Origin: Candidatus Kaistia colombiensis
Lineage (GTDB): Bacteria > Pseudomonadota > Alphaproteobacteria > Rhizobiales > Kaistiaceae
Reading direction: 5' to 3'
Assembly (NCBI GenBank): GCA_029203105.1
Contig: CP119318.1
Span: forward strand, 1,130,501 to 1,194,500
DNA: 64,000 nucleotides
Part shown: piece after piece, positions 26,623-34,946 of the stretch
Layout of the letters: every line of letters starts with the position of its first letter
Numbering within the stretch: position 1 is the stretch's first letter
Notes under the pieces: generated by a model
What the model was told of the DNA's origin: nothing
Database searches by the model: none
Seen by the model: the letters and a program-made list of their open reading frames with translations, nothing else
Program-made: the position numbers and the translations under genes

Positions 26623-27648
26623 CTAAGGCGTCGGTGCGTCGGCGCGGATCAGGCCTTCATGCTTCAGCTCGGCCCAGAGATCGGTCGGGATCTCCATCCG
26701 GACCAGGTCGAGATTGGTCGTCACCTGCTCCGGCTTGAAGGCGCCGGGAATGACCGAAGCGACCGCCGGGTGATGCAGCGGGAACTGCAGGGCGGCGGCC
26801 GGCAGCGGCACGTTGTGGCGCTGGCAGATTGCGGCGATGCGGCGGGCCTTTTCCAGGATCTCCGGCGTCGGATCGAAGTAGTTGTACTTCGCGCCCGGCA
26901 CCGGGCCGGTGGCATAGAGGCCGGACGAGAACACGCCGCCGATGATGATGCCGACATTGCGCTCGACGCAGAGCGGCAGCTCTTCGCTCAGCGTCTCCTG
27001 CTCGCCGAGCGTATAGCGCAGCGCCAGCAGGAAGAAATCCATGTCGAACATTTCGAGGAAGCGCGGGATCAGGCCAAGCTCGTTGATGCCGGCGCCGATG
27101 GCCCCGATGCGGCCGGCCGCCTTCAGGTCGGCCAGCGCGCGAAAACCGCCATTGGCCAGCTGGGCGAAGCCCGCCTGCACCATGGCTTCCGAACCGCGAT
27201 GCCACCAGTCGAGATCGTGGATGACCAGCGTGTCGATGCGGTTCATGCCGAGGCGCTGGATGCTGTCCTCATAGGCCCTCATGACGCCGTCATAGCTGTA
27301 GTCGAAATAATGATCGAAATGCAGGCCGCCGGACCAGAAGCCGGTATCGAACTCGTCGGGCTTCTGGATCGGCGCGCGCAGGATGCGGCCGACCTTGGTC
27401 GAGAGGATCAGATCCTCGCGCTTCTGCTTGTAGAGGAAGCGGCCGACGCGGTGCTCGCTCTGGCCGCGGCCATACCAGGGGGCCGTGTCATAGTAGCGGA
27501 CGCCGGCATCCCAGGCGGTGGCCAGCGTCGTCTCGGCGTCGGCATCCGACACCTTGGTGAAAAGCTCGCCGAGCGGCGCCGCGCCGAAGCCGATCTGCGG
27601 CAGCATCACGTCGGTGCGGCCGAGTTGCCGGCGCTTGAATGGATCCAT
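26623..27648 (-). CDS. Aldo/keto reductase, D-threo-aldose (L-fucose) 1-dehydrogenase type
   Basis: A 341-residue aldo/keto reductase. Catalytic and cofactor residues: YYDTAPWYGRGQSE (Asp and Tyr, ~residues 45-58), LSTKVGR (Lys ~81), VIHDLD (His ~140). Family members with this N-terminus (RRQLGRTDVMLPQIGFGAAP) oxidise L-fucose, D-arabinose and similar D-threo aldoses to lactones, giving the substrate for the lactonase at the other end of the locus. Start: GGGAG lies 8 bases before the ATG at 27648; upstream codons in frame are non-coding control region. It is divergent from the LacI gene, with the operator at 27792-27807 between them. Confidence 0.87.
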   Translation of the reverse strand: MDPFKRRQLGRTDVMLPQIGFGAAPLGELFTKVSDADAETTLATAWDAGVRYYDTAPWYGRGQSEHRVGRFLYKQKREDLILSTKVGRILRAPIQKPDEFDTGFWSGGLHFDHYFDYSYDGVMRAYEDSIQRLGMNRIDTLVIHDLDWWHRGSEAMVQAGFAQLANGGFRALADLKAAGRIGAIGAGINELGLIPRFLEMFDMDFFLLALRYTLGEQETLSEELPLCVERNVGIIIGGVFSSGLYATGPVPGAKYNYFDPTPEILEKARRIAAICQRHNVPLPAAALQFPLHHPAVASVIPGAFKPEQVTTNLDLVRMEIPTDLWAELKHEGLIRADAPTP

Positions 27649-27970
27649 GGTCATCTCTCCCGTTGTCGATCTCGCCCCAGGCCCTGTTCGCACGGGCCTC
27701 TGCGCGGACCTTCGTCGGATCGCGCTGAGCGGCCGGCATAGATAGGAGGCGCGCGCCTGGAGGTGAGTTGGCATCATAAAATGACATGATCATGTAAACG
27801 TCAACACGGTTCCCTCAAGCGGCTGTGAACTCCGTCTATTCACATCAAGTAATGCGATATGCCTTGCTTGTCCGCAGATGCAATGGCAGCTTGATTGCCG
27901 AGGAAACGTGCATGGAAGGGTCGGTCCATGCCCCTGATCCGATAGAAGACAGGGTAGGGATGTAAACGTT
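27649..27970. other. 322-base control region between the aldo/keto reductase and LacI genes
   Basis: It holds the 16-bp operator at 27792-27807 and a half-matching site at 27960-27975 overlapping the LacI start. Nothing else with coding support was seen; the middle part is AT-richer than its surroundings. Confidence 0.6.
27792..27807. promoter_or_regulatory. LacI-type operator upstream of the aldo/keto reductase
   Basis: ATGTAAACGTCAACAC matches the reverse complement of the site at 20135-20150 in 15 of 16 positions. It lies 144 bases before the aldo/keto reductase start and 164 before the LacI start. Confidence 0.7.
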
Positions 27971-27975
27971 ATGTC
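27960..27975. promoter_or_regulatory. Possible autoregulatory half-operator at the LacI start
   Basis: ATGTAAACGTTATGTC shares its first ten bases with the operator at 27792. It overlaps the ATG of the LacI gene, a position that would allow self-repression. Confidence 0.4.
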
Positions 27976-29011
27976 AGCGAAGATGCCGGCCAGCGGCCGG
28001 CGCCAGCCGACGATCCACGAAGTCGCCGCGACAGCGGGCGTCTCGATCGGCACGGTCTCGCGCGTCGCGAGCGAAAGCCCGCGCGTCGCGCCGGAAACGC
28101 GCGCCCGCGTGCTCGCCGCCATGGCCGAGCTCGGCTACCAGCCGAATGCGGCGGCGCGCGCCATGCGCACCAACCAGACGATGACGATCGGCTTCCTGAT
28201 CCCCGACATGACGAACCAGGTGTTCGCGCGCGTTGCCCAGGGGGCCGAGACGGTTCTGGCGCCGGAAGGCTACATGCTGTTCGCCTTCTCGTCGAACCGC
28301 TCGCCGACGCGCGAGATCGAATTTCTGCAAGCCGCCCGCCAGCGCCGGATGGACGGGCTGATCGTCACGCTTTCGGACGAGACGGCGACCGGCACGATCG
28401 AGGAAATCGGCCGCATGGGCGTGCCGGTGGTGGTGCTCGATCGCGAAATTCCGGTCGAGGCGGACGTCGTCTACAGCGAGCATATGCAGCCGATCGAGAC
28501 CGTGGTCGGGCAATTGCTGCAACTCGGGCACCGGCGCATCGGGCTGATCACCGCCTCGCACAACATCCGCCCCGGCCGCGACCGCGTCACCGGCTTCAAG
28601 CGCGCCCTGGAAAAAGCCGGCGTGCCGATCGACGAGTGGCTGATCCGGGCGCGAACGCAGAGCGCCGAGCGCGGCATGGCCGAGACGCACGACCTTTTGA
28701 CCGGCCCCAATCCACCGACCGCGATCCTGGCCGCCGGCAGCGACATCTTCTATGGCGCGCTCAAGGCGGTGCGGCTGCTCGGCCTGTCGATCCCTGACGA
28801 TATTTCCTTTGTCGGTGCCGACGATGCGCTGCTCGGCGAACTGGTCTATCCGCCGATCACTGTCATCGACCGCGATATGGTCGAGGTAGGGCGACAGGCG
28901 GCGGGTCTGCTGCTCGACCGGTTGAAGGGCCTCGACGCATCGCCGCGCCGCATCATGCTCGGCAGCGACGTCCTGCTGCGCAGCTCGATCGCCGCTCCCA
29001 AGCAACGCTGA
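27971..29011 (+). CDS. LacI-family transcriptional regulator of the deoxy-sugar locus
   Basis: A 346-residue LacI regulator. The helix-turn-helix TIHEVAATAGVSIGTVSRVA lies at residues ~14-33, the hinge region with GYQPNAAARAM near 57-67, and a periplasmic-binding-like sugar domain (TIGFLIPDMTNQVFARV onward). The recognition helix reads VSRVAS where most members have VSRVLN. Divergent from the aldo/keto reductase; matching operators stand before that gene and before the lactonase-ABC operon, so it likely represses both until a sugar or its oxidation product binds. The ATG at 27971 overlaps a half-operator; the ATG at 27983 is an alternative start. Confidence 0.92.
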   Translation: MSAKMPASGRRQPTIHEVAATAGVSIGTVSRVASESPRVAPETRARVLAAMAELGYQPNAAARAMRTNQTMTIGFLIPDMTNQVFARVAQGAETVLAPEGYMLFAFSSNRSPTREIEFLQAARQRRMDGLIVTLSDETATGTIEEIGRMGVPVVVLDREIPVEADVVYSEHMQPIETVVGQLLQLGHRRIGLITASHNIRPGRDRVTGFKRALEKAGVPIDEWLIRARTQSAERGMAETHDLLTGPNPPTAILAAGSDIFYGALKAVRLLGLSIPDDISFVGADDALLGELVYPPITVIDRDMVEVGRQAAGLLLDRLKGLDASPRRIMLGSDVLLRSSIAAPKQR

Positions 29012-29020
29012 GGCGGACTC

Positions 29021-31891
29021 TTAGCCGGCTTTTAGTCCTGCCGTTATCGCGGCCATTGGGTGCGCCGCCGATGTGCTCGACATTCGCTCGACCTGGCAGC
29101 GGCAGGAGAAGCCGGTGGCGAGCACCTGCGCTTCACCGGCGAGTGCCGGCGCCCAGGAGGCTGTGAACAGGGTCTGGCTGACCGCCTGCTGGCGCCGCTC
29201 ATGCCCGAACAGGCCCGACATGCCGCAACAGCCGGTCTGCGTCGGCCGAACCGGCAGGCCGAGCGCGTCGAATACTTCCCGCCATTGCTTGAGCGCTTGC
29301 GGCGCCGCCGAGGCCTCGGTGCAATGGACCATCAGCTTCGGCGGACCGGCGGAAGCGGCGTGGTCCGCCGCTGTCGGCCAGGGATCGCCGGCGGTGAGGC
29401 GCTGGTGCAGGAACTCCTGTACCAGCAGCACGGACGGTACCCGGCTCATCACTTCGCGAAACTCGCTGCGGGTCATCAGAACGAAGGCGGGATCGACGCC
29501 GAGCATCGGGCGGCCGGTCTTTTCCAGCTCAGCTAGCGCCGCGATCTGCCGGCCGGCCAGCCGGGCGAAGCGCTTGCGCATGCCCTTGACATGGGTAGCC
29601 TTGGAACCGGGCGGCAGCGTCACGATCAGCGGGCGGTAGCCAAGCGCCGCCAGTCCGTCGCAGACCGCCTGAATCGCCGCCGTGTCGAAGGTCGCGGTGA
29701 AGGCATCCTCCAGCACCAGCACGGTCTTTGCATCGCCGCATGCCTCATGCGCCTTGGTGTAGTGGACGACCGGGTGGCCGAGCTGGCGCAGGCCGTGCCT
29801 TGAGATCGCCGGCAGGTCGACCAGGCCGAGGCGCGCGGCGATGTGGCCGGCCATCGGCATCAGCCAGCGCGCCAGCGGCCGGATGGCGGCGAGCGCTGGC
29901 GCCATCGCCTCGACGGCAACAGCCGCATAATCGCGAAGCGGCCGGCGATGGTTCGCGTGATAGGCGTCGAGAAACTGCGATTTCAGCGCGGGAACGCTGA
30001 CATGGGCGGGGCAGGCGCTGCCGCAGGCATTGCAGCCCAGGCAACTGTCGAGCGCCGCATAGGTATCGCGGCCAATCGCGGCGAGTTCCGGCGCATTGGC
30101 GGTCTTCGCCTGCCGCCACTGGCGCACGGCATCGGCGCGACCCTTGGGGGATTGGCGCAGGTCGCGCGTCGCCTTGAAGGAAGGGCAGATCGGCACGGTC
30201 TTGCTGTAGTTGAGGCAGGACGCGTTGCCGTTGCAGTAGAACGCCTTCTCAAAGCCGGGGTCGCCCGGCGCGTTGCCCTGGCGAAACGGCAGGTCGACGA
30301 TGCCGATCCGGTGGCGGTCGAGGGTGACCAGCTTGCCGGGGTTGAAGCGCTCCAGCGGGTCGAAGGCGCGCTTGATCCGCTGGAAGGCGGCATAGGCGAC
30401 CGGGCCGACATAGTCCGGCAGATAGGCGCCGCGAATGCCCTTGCCATGCTCGCCCCAGAAGATGCCGCCATGCGTATTGCAGAGCGCGTAGACGGCGTCG
30501 GAGATCGCCTTGAACACCGTCTGGTCGGCGCGGTCGTCGAGATCGAGCGCCGGACGCACATGCAGGCAGCCGACGTCGATATGGCCGTAAATGCCGTAGC
30601 GCAGGCCGTGACTCTTCAGGATCGCGTCGAAGCCGTCGACGAAGGCGACGAGGTTTTCGACCGGCACGACGCAGTCTTCGACGAAGGCGACGGGCCGTCG
30701 CGCGCCCTCGCGCTTACCGAGCAGGCCGACGGCGGCGGCCCGCGTCGACCAGAGGCGCGCGCTATCGGCCTCGTCACGGGCGCAATAGGTGCCGATGACG
30801 CCGGGAAGTCTTTCGGCGTCCCCGGTCAGCCGGGCGACGGAGCGCGCGAGCGCATCGGCATCCTCGCCGACGAACTCGACGAATAGATAGGAGATCCGCG
30901 CTTCGGCCTCGCCGCGAATATTGGCCGGTAGGCTGTCCATAAGCCCGGCGTCGCGGGCGAGGCGCTGGACCCAATCATCCATGATCTCGATCGCCAGCGG
31001 CGCATGAGCCAGGATCGGCTCGCCGGCGGCCAGCGCATCGGCGAAATTGTCGAAGGCGACGACGACGAGGCGCTTGTGCTTCGGCAGCGGCACCAGCTTC
31101 AGCCGGATCTTTGTCACGAGGCCGAGCGTGCCCTCGGCGCCGAGTAGCAGCCGCCACCATTCGAGCCGATCCGCCGCCGGACGGGCGCGTTCGAGATCGT
31201 AGCCGGTGAAGCGGCGGGAGATACGCGGCGTATTTTCCATCAGCGATTGTCGGCCGGCGTCACAGGCTTCCGCGATCGCACTCAGCATGGGCGCCGCCCA
31301 ATCCGGTGCCGGCTCCAGACTGCGGATCGTCCGGCCACCACTCGTCACCAGATCGAGGCCGAGCACGTTGTCGCTGGTCTTGCCATGGACCCGCGAGCCC
31401 TTGCCCGAGGCGTCGGTGCTGAGCATGCCGCCGATCGTGCAGCGGTTCGACGTCGAGGTGTTCGGCGCGAAGAACAGGCCGGTATGGGCGATCAGCCCAT
31501 TTAACTCGTCGAGCACGATGCCGGGCTCGACCTCGACCCAACCCTCCGCCTCGTTTAGTTCGACGATGTTCGTCATGAAGCGCTGGAAATTGACGACGAC
31601 GCCGCGATTGAGGCTCTGGCCGTTGGTGCCGGTGCCGCCGCCGCGCGCCGTCATGGGCAATTGGTGGAATTCGGCCCGGTCGGCGACCGCCATCAGGATC
31701 TCGACATCGGCGGCGTTTTTCGGCGCGACGATGATGTCGGGCTCAAGCTGATAGACGCTGTTGTCGGTCGCCATCGCGGCGCGCGCCGCATGGTCGGATG
31801 CGATGTCGCCGGCAAAGCCAGCCTGGGCGAGCGCTGCGGCAAAGGCGGCGAACGAGGACGGCGCGGCGGTGGGGGAAGAGGATCGGAGCAT
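29021..31891 (-). CDS. FAD-linked oxidase with Fe-S domain, YdiJ-like D-2-hydroxyacid dehydrogenase
   Basis: A 956-residue fusion. Residues ~45-250 form the VAO-type FAD domain (TARGGGTGTNGQ; GGMLSTDASGKGSRVHG), followed by the FAD-oxidase C domain to ~530, an Fe-S region (CNGNASC...ICPS near 600, then CLGCNACGSACP near 660), and a cysteine-rich CCG-type end (VHCTEAS; TGCCGMSGLFGHE near 890-900). This order is that of E. coli YdiJ, a D-2-hydroxyglutarate dehydrogenase; D-lactate or glycolate oxidation is the alternative. AAAGG lies 8 bases before the ATG at 31891; the open frame upstream belongs to the antisense of the LysR gene. Convergent with LacI, divergent from LysR. Confidence 0.87.
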   Translation of the reverse strand: MLRSSSPTAAPSSFAAFAAALAQAGFAGDIASDHAARAAMATDNSVYQLEPDIIVAPKNAADVEILMAVADRAEFHQLPMTARGGGTGTNGQSLNRGVVVNFQRFMTNIVELNEAEGWVEVEPGIVLDELNGLIAHTGLFFAPNTSTSNRCTIGGMLSTDASGKGSRVHGKTSDNVLGLDLVTSGGRTIRSLEPAPDWAAPMLSAIAEACDAGRQSLMENTPRISRRFTGYDLERARPAADRLEWWRLLLGAEGTLGLVTKIRLKLVPLPKHKRLVVVAFDNFADALAAGEPILAHAPLAIEIMDDWVQRLARDAGLMDSLPANIRGEAEARISYLFVEFVGEDADALARSVARLTGDAERLPGVIGTYCARDEADSARLWSTRAAAVGLLGKREGARRPVAFVEDCVVPVENLVAFVDGFDAILKSHGLRYGIYGHIDVGCLHVRPALDLDDRADQTVFKAISDAVYALCNTHGGIFWGEHGKGIRGAYLPDYVGPVAYAAFQRIKRAFDPLERFNPGKLVTLDRHRIGIVDLPFRQGNAPGDPGFEKAFYCNGNASCLNYSKTVPICPSFKATRDLRQSPKGRADAVRQWRQAKTANAPELAAIGRDTYAALDSCLGCNACGSACPAHVSVPALKSQFLDAYHANHRRPLRDYAAVAVEAMAPALAAIRPLARWLMPMAGHIAARLGLVDLPAISRHGLRQLGHPVVHYTKAHEACGDAKTVLVLEDAFTATFDTAAIQAVCDGLAALGYRPLIVTLPPGSKATHVKGMRKRFARLAGRQIAALAELEKTGRPMLGVDPAFVLMTRSEFREVMSRVPSVLLVQEFLHQRLTAGDPWPTAADHAASAGPPKLMVHCTEASAAPQALKQWREVFDALGLPVRPTQTGCCGMSGLFGHERRQQAVSQTLFTASWAPALAGEAQVLATGFSCRCQVERMSSTSAAHPMAAITAGLKAG

Positions 31892-31933
31892 GGCGGTAAC
31901 CTTTGTAGCGATCCGATTGAACCATGCCGGGTG

Positions 31934-31956
31934 ATTTCGTAACATTAGAATGAAAT
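31934..31956. promoter_or_regulatory. Candidate LysR binding site between the FAD oxidase and its LysR
   Basis: ATTTC-N13-GAAAT inverted repeat in the 63-base divergent gap, overlapping the LysR start codon. An inner TTC-N9-GAA pair lies within it. Position suits an autoregulatory LysR site. Confidence 0.4.
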
Positions 31957-32875
31957 GACCAAGCATTCGAAAAATACGAATATCGGCATTCGCCATTTCC
32001 GCGCCGCGCTGGCGCTTGCGGCGGAGCAGTCGTTTACGCGGGCAGCGGATGTCCTTGGCGTTGTGCCGTCGGCGCTGACGGAGACGATCAAGCAACTGGA
32101 GGCCGATTGCGGCCTGCGCCTGTTCAACCGCGAGGCCCGGCCGGTCACGCCGACCGAAGCCGGTGCCGAATTTCTGGTCGGCGCGCGACGCATCCTCACC
32201 GATTTCGACACCGCGCTGCACGATCTGCGCCGTGTCGGCGGTGTCGAGCGTGGCTCGGTCAAGGTGGCCGCCGCGCCCTCGGTCGTGCTGTTCCATCTCA
32301 CCCCGGCGCTGGCCACGTTTCGCGCCGCCCATCCGGCGATCGAGGTCACCGTCTATGACGACATCGCCGAGCGGATCGGCGCGCTGGTGCTCGATCGCGT
32401 GGTGGATTTTGCCTTGGCCGAGCGCTGGCACCAGACCGACCAGCTCGACTACGAGCCGTTCCATGTCGACCCTTTCGTCCTGGTCTGCCACCGCGATCAC
32501 CCGCTGGCCGCGCGCCGCGAGGTCGATCTCGCCGAGATCCCAGCCGCCGATGTGATCGCGCTCGACGACAGCACCGGCATCGGCAAGCGGATCGCCGCCG
32601 CGCCGCAGATCCCGCCCGAATTCCTGCGCGGCTCGATCCGCACCCACGGCACGATCGCGCAGCTGACCTTGATCTCGCAGGGCATGGGCGTCGCACTGAT
32701 GCCCAAACTGGCGGCCTCGGTGATCCAGAGCCCCGGCATCCGTCATGTCGGCCTGCGCGATCTATCGCTGGAGCGCACGCTCTGCATCATCACGCGGTCG
32801 CGCATGGGGCTGTCGCCGGCGGCGGAACGCCTGCTCGAATACTTGCGCCCGCTCGGATCGCTCGCCCCGGCCTGA
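31955..32875 (+). CDS. LysR-family transcriptional regulator
   Basis: A 306-residue LysR protein with helix-turn-helix SFTRAADVLGVVPSALTETI at residues ~26-45 and an effector domain from about residue 95 (GSVKVAAAPSVVLFHL). It is divergent from the YdiJ-like dehydrogenase by 63 bases, so it most likely regulates it in response to a hydroxyacid. The ATG lies within an AT-rich palindrome and has no clear ribosome site. Confidence 0.9.
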   Translation: MTKHSKNTNIGIRHFRAALALAAEQSFTRAADVLGVVPSALTETIKQLEADCGLRLFNREARPVTPTEAGAEFLVGARRILTDFDTALHDLRRVGGVERGSVKVAAAPSVVLFHLTPALATFRAAHPAIEVTVYDDIAERIGALVLDRVVDFALAERWHQTDQLDYEPFHVDPFVLVCHRDHPLAARREVDLAEIPAADVIALDDSTGIGKRIAAAPQIPPEFLRGSIRTHGTIAQLTLISQGMGVALMPKLAASVIQSPGIRHVGLRDLSLERTLCIITRSRMGLSPAAERLLEYLRPLGSLAPA

Positions 32876-33007
32876 ATTTCTCGCTCCGCCTCCCTGGAAG
32901 CACGCATTCCGGGGCTGATTCCAGCTCGACATTTCCGTTCGTCATCCTTCAAACGAGATGAACGAAAGCGTTGTTGCTAATAGGGATTGCCTTAACATTC
33001 TTGTTTG

Positions 33008-33021
33008 AACTCATATGAGTT
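33008..33021. promoter_or_regulatory. Perfect palindrome AACTCATATGAGTT before the enamidase gene
   Basis: A 14-bp perfect palindrome 54 bases upstream of the enamidase ATG, in an AT-rich patch. It looks like an operator for a dimeric regulator. No regulator gene is directly adjacent in this unit. Confidence 0.45.
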
Positions 33022-33074
33022 TGCGTGTAGTTGACGAAGGGAGGCTTGACGATCTCGCGCTATGGAGAAAAGCG

Positions 33075-34268
33075 ATGTCACACGATCCCGTCACGGCGCT
33101 GCCGAAAGGCAAACTCGTCATTCGCAACATCGGCATGGTCCTCAGCGGCGCCATGGAGAACCCGATTCTTGAGGCGGATACGGTTGTGGTGGTCGATGGC
33201 AGGATCGCGGCGATCGGTCGTTACAAGGACGTCGATACGGATGACGCCAATCAGGTGATCGACGCCAATCAGTCGACGCTGGCGCCCGGCCTGATCGACA
33301 GCCACGTTCATCCCGTCGCGGGTGACTGGACGCCGCGCCAGAACCAGCTCGGCTGGATCGACAGCACCATGCATGGCGGCGTCACCACGATGATCTCCGC
33401 CGGCGAAGTGCATACGCCGGGCCGGCCGACCGACATTGTCGGCCTGAAGGCGCTCGCCATCGCCGCGCAGCGCACCTTCACCGCCTTCCGTCCCGGCGGC
33501 GTCAAGATCCACGCCGGCGCGCCGATCATCGAGCAGGGCATGGTCGAGCAGGACTTCAAGGATCTGGCCGACGCAGGCGTCCGCCTGCTTGGCGAGATCG
33601 GCCTCGGCAGCGTCAAGGATGGCGAGACGGCCGGCAAGATGGTGGCCTGGGCGCGCAAATACGGCATCCAGTCGACGATCCATACGGGCGGCCCCTCGGT
33701 TCCCGGCTCCGGTTTGATTGGTGCAGACGTCGTGCTGGCGGCCGGCACCGATGTCGTCGGCCACATCAATGGCGGCCACACCGCGCTGCCGGATCTCGAA
33801 ATCCGCTGCATCTGCGAAGGCTGCAAGGCTGGCCTCGAGATCGTCCATAACGGCAATGAGCGCTCCGCGCTCTACGCGCTGCGCATTGCCCGCGAGATGG
33901 GCGAGATGGAGCGCGTCATCCTCGGCACCGACGGCCCCGCCGGCTCCGGCGTCCAGCCGCTCGGCATCCTGCGCATGGTGTCGCTGCTGTCGTCGCTCGG
34001 CGATGTTCCGGCCGAGATCGCGCTCTGTTTCGCCACGGGCAATACGGCGCGCATGCGTTCGCTCGAAAGCGGGTTGATCGAGGTTGGCCGTCCCGCCGAT
34101 TTCGTGTTCCTCGCCAAGGCGATGCACTCGGCCGGCCGCGACATGCTCGACAGCATCCAGCTTGGCGATCTGCCCGGCGTCGGCATGATCGTCATCGACG
34201 GCATCGTGCGTTCCGGCCGCAGCCGCAACACGCCGCCAGCCGAGCGCCTGCCCTTCGTCTGCAACTAG
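33075..34268 (+). CDS. Enamidase-like cyclic amidohydrolase
   Basis: A 397-residue amidohydrolase-superfamily enzyme resembling enamidase, which hydrolyses 6-oxo-1,4,5,6-tetrahydronicotinate to 2-formylglutarate and ammonia. Metal-site motifs: GLIDSHVHPV (HxH, ~residue 80), GEIGLGSVKDG (bridging Glu, ~177), STIHTGGPSVPGSG (His ~203), DVVGHINGGHTAL (His ~229) and LGTDGPAG (Asp ~292). A composite beta-sandwich N-terminus (VVDGRIAAIG) is present. GGAG lies 7 bases before the ATG at 33075, preferred to an upstream ATG at 33015. Two DUF1185 genes follow in the same direction. The natural substrate is inferred from family only; other cyclic enamides or lactams are possible. Confidence 0.8.
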   Translation: MSHDPVTALPKGKLVIRNIGMVLSGAMENPILEADTVVVVDGRIAAIGRYKDVDTDDANQVIDANQSTLAPGLIDSHVHPVAGDWTPRQNQLGWIDSTMHGGVTTMISAGEVHTPGRPTDIVGLKALAIAAQRTFTAFRPGGVKIHAGAPIIEQGMVEQDFKDLADAGVRLLGEIGLGSVKDGETAGKMVAWARKYGIQSTIHTGGPSVPGSGLIGADVVLAAGTDVVGHINGGHTALPDLEIRCICEGCKAGLEIVHNGNERSALYALRIAREMGEMERVILGTDGPAGSGVQPLGILRMVSLLSSLGDVPAEIALCFATGNTARMRSLESGLIEVGRPADFVFLAKAMHSAGRDMLDSIQLGDLPGVGMIVIDGIVRSGRSRNTPPAERLPFVCN

Positions 34269-34275
34269 AGCCTTG

Positions 34276-34327
34276 CCGGTTCGCGTTTTCTTCACGCGAA
34301 CCGGTGCCCACTCGCTTGAAAACGCTC
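34276..34327 (+). repeat. Dispersed intergenic repeat, copy 2, with perfect hairpin
   Basis: CCGGTTCGCG and CGCGAACCGG form a 10-bp stem with a 9-base loop, followed by a tail related to the repeat at 19708-19756. It lies 8 bases past the enamidase stop and could lower expression of the downstream genes. Confidence 0.6.
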
Positions 34328-34361
34328 CGCGCTCTCGTCTGACCACTTCAGGAGTTTGAAA

Positions 34362-34946
34362 ATGACCGACGTTGTCGTCCGGAAGTTCCTCATCCGCATC
34401 GAGGAAATTTTTCACGAGGGCGGACCCGTTTCCGCCAATCCGCCCCGTCGCGGCACGATCATGGCGGTCGTGAAGAACCCCTATGCCGGTCGCTATGTCG
34501 AAGACATCACCGGCATGATGGAAGATCTGAAGCCGCTCGGCCTGGAAATGTCGACCCGCCTGCTCAACGCGCTGGGCGGCGACGCCTCGGTCATCGAGGG
34601 CTACGGCAAGGGCGCCATCGTCGGTGAAGCCGGCGAACTGGAGCATGGTGCGCTCTGGCATATGCCCGGTGGCCACGCCATGCGCGCCCTGCTCGGCGAC
34701 GTCAAGGCGATCGTTCCCTCGGCCAAGAAGGTCGGCGGCGTCGGCGCCAACATCGACATCCCGATCACGCACATCCACGCTTCCTATGTGCGCAGCCATT
34801 TCGACGCCATCGAGGTCAATGTCCCCGACGCGCCGCGCGCCGACGAGATCGTGCTGATCCTGTCGATGACCACCGGTTCGCGCGTTCATGCCCGTGTCGG
34901 CGGCCTGGCCGTGTCCGAGATCAAGGGCGAGGACGGCCTGCGATGA
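34362..34946 (+). CDS. DUF1185 (amino acid synthesis family) protein, copy 1
   Basis: A 194-residue protein of the AA_synth/DUF1185 family (PF06684), whose biochemical role is not established. Shared family blocks: KNPYAGRYVEDITGMM near residue 40, GKGAIVGEAGELEHGALWH near 84, PSAKKVGGVGANIDIP near 120, and VRSHFDAIEVNVPDAPRADE near 145. GGAG stands 7 bases before the ATG at 34362. No signal peptide or membrane helix. It is followed with an ATGA overlap by a clearly paralogous gene, so the two may form a heteromer. Context with enamidase suggests a catabolic role in ring opening or downstream steps. Confidence 0.85.
   Translation: MTDVVVRKFLIRIEEIFHEGGPVSANPPRRGTIMAVVKNPYAGRYVEDITGMMEDLKPLGLEMSTRLLNALGGDASVIEGYGKGAIVGEAGELEHGALWHMPGGHAMRALLGDVKAIVPSAKKVGGVGANIDIPITHIHASYVRSHFDAIEVNVPDAPRADEIVLILSMTTGSRVHARVGGLAVSEIKGEDGLR

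Noticed and set aside
29012..29020. Terminator between the convergent LacI and FAD-oxidase genes
   Set aside because: Only nine bases separate the stops and no stem with T-run could be found there.
31892..32746. Upstream extension of the FAD oxidase frame to 1241 codons
   Set aside because: The extra part is antisense to the LysR gene; the FAD domain begins after the ATG at 31891.
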